Of a stretch of 8,912 nucleotides of DNA, positions 6,880 to 8,912 are shown piece after piece. A program made the translations under genes and the position numbers. Source of the stretch: an uncultured Muribaculaceae bacterium (GTDB taxonomy: Bacteria > Bacteroidota > Bacteroidia > Bacteroidales > Muribaculaceae); contig CAJTQH010000003.1 in the NCBI GenBank assembly GCA_910578305.1, forward strand, positions 54,639 through 63,550, given 5' to 3'. Under the pieces are notes generated by a model. That model worked only from the letters and a program-made list of their open reading frames with translations, was not told the DNA's origin and made no database searches. Numbering within the stretch: position 1 is the stretch's first letter; every line of letters begins with the position of its first letter.

Positions 6880-7614
6880 TTATTGTCGGCCGGTCGGTTT
6901 GGATCTTTTTATCGCCAGCCATGATTTGCGTTGATCTTCCGGCATGCGCTCTATGGCATAGCGCAGGGCAGTGCGTGGCATCAGATGGGCGTTGTGGCGC
7001 AGATAGTCGGTGAGCACGTCCATGTCTTTTTTGCCGATCTCGCGCAGCATCCATCCGGTAGCTTTGTGCATGAGTTGGTGGGGATGTGTCAGATATCGGT
7101 CGGCGAGCCGCAGAGTGTCGGCAAACATGTTGTGGCGTATTAGTGTCATGGTGCTCACTATGGCTATGCGCTGTACCCACATGTTGCTCGATTGACTCAT
7201 GGCGTCTAGAGTCTGTGGCATGGGATGGGTGAGCATCCATTCGCCGATTATCTTAGGAGCCGACAGATCCACGAGATCCCAGTTGTTGATTGCAGCGGTA
7301 TGGTCGAGATAGTATTCGACTATGCGCTTGCGGGTGCTGTCGTCTTTTCGTGCCGCCTTGAATTGTTCTGTTAATATAAGGAGTGCGCACATCCGGTGTT
7401 CGTGTATCGGACTTGAGAGTAGGGCGGTGATGCATTTGGTCGATGCGGAGCTGCGATGCCTTCGAGCCACTTCGCGTATCAGAGGCACCGTGACTCCGAT
7501 AAATTTGTCGCCCTCGCCGTATTCGCCTTTGCCTGTTTTGAAAAATCCTGAGAGTATCCGGGCTTTTTCTTCGTTGGCATGTAGTTGTAGATCGTCGATT
7601 ATTGTTTTTTCCAT
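6880..7614 (-). CDS. AlkD-family DNA alkylation repair glycosylase
   Basis: This 244-residue all-helical HEAT-like repeat protein belongs to the family that excises positively charged alkylated purines such as 7-methylguanine and 3-methyladenine, starting base excision repair. Family landmarks are visible: FGVTVP-like FIGVTVPLIREVAR (38-51), NNWDLVDLSAPKIIG (110-124), MWVQRIAIVST (145-155), KATGWMLREIGKKD (184-197) and MPRTALRYAIERM (212-224). By eye, W112, D116, R149 and W188 correspond to the DNA-contacting W109, D113, R148 and W187 of Bacillus cereus AlkD, so the protein looks functional. Length is normal for the family. The start is set by the family-typical N-terminus; a TAnnTTTG element sits only 6 bp upstream. 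It precedes a glycosyltransferase gene with its own promoter, so the proximity may be incidental. Confidence 0.93.
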   Translation of the reverse strand: MEKTIIDDLQLHANEEKARILSGFFKTGKGEYGEGDKFIGVTVPLIREVARRHRSSASTKCITALLSSPIHEHRMCALLILTEQFKAARKDDSTRKRIVEYYLDHTAAINNWDLVDLSAPKIIGEWMLTHPMPQTLDAMSQSSNMWVQRIAIVSTMTLIRHNMFADTLRLADRYLTHPHQLMHKATGWMLREIGKKDMDVLTDYLRHNAHLMPRTALRYAIERMPEDQRKSWLAIKRSKPTGRQ

Positions 7615-7620
7615 TTACGG

Positions 7621-7628
7621 CAAAGTTA
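7621..7628 (-). promoter_or_regulatory. Candidate -7 element directly before alkD
   Basis: The minus strand reads TAACTTTG, an exact TAnnTTTG match, followed by CCGTAA and then the ATG. Transcription would begin at or within about 3 nt of the start codon, implying a leaderless or nearly leaderless mRNA. No clear -33 TTG lies at the right distance. The same TTTGCCGT continuation follows the -7 element of the glycosyltransferase promoter. Confidence 0.5.
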
Positions 7629-7641
7629 ATGTTTTTTTTGG

Positions 7642-7704
7642 CCGCGAGAGATAGATTTTTCCGATAGAATGGGCGGTCTGTTGTTGAATATTTGATTCTC
7701 GCGG
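7642..7704. repeat. 8-bp inverted repeat in the divergent intergenic region
   Basis: CCGCGAGA (7642-7649) and TCTCGCGG (7697-7704) are perfect reverse complements separated by 47 bp. They lie upstream of alkD and beside a plus-strand promoter candidate. This could be a looped operator or chance; nothing else supports it. Confidence 0.3.
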
Positions 7705-7715
7705 GGTTAAATTTG
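7684..7715 (+). promoter_or_regulatory. Second plus-strand promoter candidate, distal to ybeY
   Basis: TTG (7684-7686), 21 bases, then TAAATTTG (7708-7715), a full -7 consensus match at permitted spacing. It would start transcription near 7721, giving ybeY a leader of about 125 nt that contains the stem-loop at 7744-7794, or producing a short RNA that ends before ybeY. Confidence 0.4.
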
Positions 7716-7743
7716 GGGTAAATTGCAGTTGCTGAGTGGTTAA

Positions 7744-7794
7744 GGCTGCTTTTTGCGTGTCGGGGATTTTGCTCGGAAAATTCAAAAAGCGGCT
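7744..7794 (+). ncRNA. Stem-loop, possible small RNA or leader element upstream of ybeY
   Basis: GGCTGCTTTTTG (7744-7755) pairs with CAAAAAGCGGCT (7783-7794) over 12 positions, two of them G-U. The 27-base loop holds a smaller ATTTT/AAAAT stem (7766-7770 and 7777-7781). A T-run (7804-7808) follows 9 bases after the stem. It lies between two plus-strand promoter candidates. No named RNA family is recognised, so calling it an RNA is an inference from structure and position. Confidence 0.25.
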
Positions 7795-7795
7795 C

Positions 7796-7829
7796 GTTGC
7801 TCATTTTTACAAAATAATTATTACTTTTG
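7796..7829 (+). promoter_or_regulatory. Proximal promoter for ybeY-mnmG
   Basis: GTTG (7796-7799), 22 bases, then TACTTTTG (7822-7829), an exact TAnnTTTG match. The spacing is one base longer than the usual 19-21. Transcription would start near 7835, leaving a leader of about 12 nt before the ybeY ATG at 7848. Confidence 0.6.
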
Positions 7830-7847
7830 TGAGTAATATCACCGGAT

Positions 7848-8288
7848 ATGGACAAAATGATACAATGGATGGTCGATGGCGCAGAGATGCCTGCTATCGA
7901 CATTGACCGCGTGGAAGCCTGGTTGCGATGCGTGGTGGATTCTCACAACCGTATTCTCGGACCGTTGACCTACGTGTTCTGCAATGATGATAAGATTATA
8001 GAGGTCAACCGTAAGTTTCTCGATCACGACTATTATACAGACATCATAACCTTCGATAATACTCATGGTCGGCGTGTGAGCGGCGATATTTTTATTTCGC
8101 TTGACACTGTATTCTCTAATGCCGAAGAGGTAGGGGCGACGTATGAGTCGGAATTATATCGTGTTATAGCACACGGTGTATTGCATCTCTGCGGGATTGA
8201 TGACAAAGGCCCTGGAGAGAGGGAGATTATGGAGAAGCACGAGAATGCTGCTCTTGCTATGTGGTTTAATGATAATATTACAGACTGA
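7848..8288 (+). CDS. ybeY: rRNA maturation endoribonuclease YbeY
   Basis: This 146-residue metal-dependent endoribonuclease is needed for 16S rRNA 3'-end processing and ribosome quality control in the cytoplasm. The diagnostic segment is HGVLHLCGIDD (109-119), matching the family HGxLHLxGxDH pattern with metal ligands H109 and H113. The position of the third ligand, His in E. coli, is Asp119 here. The core DHDYYTDIITFD (59-70) and SGDIFIS (78-84) correspond to the conserved N-rich/TDVLSFP-like and GDI strands of the family. Length is normal. The ATG at 7848 is the first in frame after the promoter, 18 bp beyond its -7 element. It ends 6 bp before mnmG, indicating a shared transcript with another translation-related enzyme. 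Confidence 0.95.
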   Translation: MDKMIQWMVDGAEMPAIDIDRVEAWLRCVVDSHNRILGPLTYVFCNDDKIIEVNRKFLDHDYYTDIITFDNTHGRRVSGDIFISLDTVFSNAEEVGATYESELYRVIAHGVLHLCGIDDKGPGEREIMEKHENAALAMWFNDNITD

Positions 8289-8294
8289 TATATT

Positions 8295-8912
8295 ATGCGT
8301 TTCGACTATGATGTGATAGTGATTGGTGCCGGCCATGCCGGATGCGAGGCTGCATCGGCAGCTGCTCGCCTTGGGTCGCGTACGCTGCTGATCACTATGG
8401 ATATGAACAAGATAGCGCAGATGAGCTGTAATCCGGCAGTCGGTGGTATTGCTAAGGGGCAGATTGTCAGAGAGATAGATGCGTTGGGTGGCCAAATGGG
8501 TATTGTTACTGACCGTTCGGCCATACAGTTTCGCATGCTCAATAGATCCAAAGGACCTGCCATGTGGAGTCCGCGTGCGCAGAGCGACCGTATGCGGTTT
8601 TCGGCTTTGTGGCGTCAGATTCTCGAAAATACCACCGGGCTTTATATGTGGCAGGATTCTGTCAATGAGTTGCTCGTGGACGATGGCCATGTTGTCGGTG
8701 TGCGCACTGTGATGGGAGCTGAGTTTTCGGCTCGTTCGGTGGTGCTTACTGCCGGAACATTTCTCAACGGGCTTATGCATGTGGGTGAGGTGAAGACGTG
8801 TGGCGGGCGTGTGTCCGAACCGGCGTCGTATGGCCTCACCGAGCAGTTGAGATCACTTGGATTTGTGACCGACCGGATGAAGACGGGCACACCTGTCCGT
8901 ATCGACGGCCGC
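8295..8912 (+). CDS. mnmG: tRNA U34 carboxymethylaminomethyl synthesis enzyme MnmG, 5' part
   Basis: The first 206 codons of a protein usually about 620-630 residues long; the frame is open to the window edge. MnmG works with the GTPase MnmE, using FAD and a folate donor, to install (carboxymethyl)aminomethyl groups on wobble uridine 34 of several tRNAs. The FAD dinucleotide-binding motif is VIVIGAGHAGCEAA (7-20). The family signature follows: SCNPAVGGIAKGQIVREIDALGGQMG across 44-69, then IQFRMLNRSKGPAMWSPRAQ (77-96) and LTAGTFLNG (151-159), with conserved GGRVSEPASYGL (170-181) and KTGTPVRI (196-203). The start at 8295 puts the Rossmann strand immediately at the N-terminus, as is normal. No truncation or frameshift is seen in the visible part. 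Confidence 0.97.
   Translation, partial: MRFDYDVIVIGAGHAGCEAASAAARLGSRTLLITMDMNKIAQMSCNPAVGGIAKGQIVREIDALGGQMGIVTDRSAIQFRMLNRSKGPAMWSPRAQSDRMRFSALWRQILENTTGLYMWQDSVNELLVDDGHVVGVRTVMGAEFSARSVVLTAGTFLNGLMHVGEVKTCGGRVSEPASYGLTEQLRSLGFVTDRMKTGTPVRIDGR

Noticed and set aside
6818..7240. Upstream extension of the glycosyltransferase frame (141 extra codons)
   Set aside because: It overlaps the 3' half of alkD in another frame, has low-complexity His/Arg-rich content without family similarity, and would skip the good promoter at 6840-6870. The conserved fold starts at 6817.
7725..7790. tRNA-like D-arm sequence GCTGAGTGGTTAAGGC
   Set aside because: It resembles the D-arm of Ser/Leu-type tRNAs, but no matching acceptor stem, anticodon arm or TpsiC arm (GTTCGAATC-like) can be found around it.
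7253..7903. Long open minus-strand frame of 216 codons spanning the alkD start and the intergenic region
   Set aside because: It is out of frame with alkD, crosses the divergent promoters and the ybeY start, and shows no recognisable domain.
8154..8780. 208-codon open frame antisense to ybeY and mnmG
   Set aside because: It lies opposite two clearly conserved genes. Its composition is what reverse reading of them yields, and no start context or motif supports it.

Overview
The window looks like a chromosomal segment from the Bacteroidota, most likely order Bacteroidales and possibly a Muribaculaceae-like gut species. The reasons are a SusC/SusD-type outer-membrane pair, Bacteroidetes-style promoter elements (TAnnTTTG at -7, TTG/TTTG at -33), no Shine-Dalgarno motifs before the starts, and a TGS/ThrRS-like fused nucleoside kinase that I associate with this phylum. 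The family-level placement is an impression, because no rRNA or marker gene is present.

Layout: (1) 1-3951, minus strand: a SusC/RagA-type TonB-dependent transporter followed by a SusD/RagB-type lipoprotein that runs off the window. The transporter has a frameshift 20 codons before its natural end. Its typical C-terminal beta-strand is still encoded, but in another frame. (2) 3952-4365: a 414-bp gene-free stretch with a candidate promoter, two inverted-repeat structures in what would be a long 5' leader of the transporter mRNA, and a nested AT-rich palindrome. (3) 4366-7614, minus strand: an AlkD-type DNA glycosylase, a family 2 glycosyltransferase of the WaaE/KdtX type, and a nucleoside (uridine-type) kinase. 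The last two overlap by 8 bp and share a well-formed promoter located just after alkD. (4) 7615-7847: a divergent intergenic region with promoter candidates on both strands and a stem-loop. (5) 7848-8912, plus strand: ybeY (16S rRNA maturation) and the 5' part of mnmG (tRNA wobble uridine modification), 6 bp apart in a translation-related operon.

How the genes work together: the SusC/SusD pair imports an unidentified oligomer (glycan or peptide) across the outer membrane. The middle cluster mixes DNA repair, envelope glycan synthesis and nucleotide salvage, with no obvious common pathway. The ybeY-mnmG pair belongs to rRNA/tRNA maturation. I see no CRISPR array, phage, transposase, toxin-antitoxin or defence system. 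Nothing here amounts to a clearly new biological system. The points most worth checking are the transporter frameshift, its structured leader, and the editing-dead ThrRS-like domain on the kinase.
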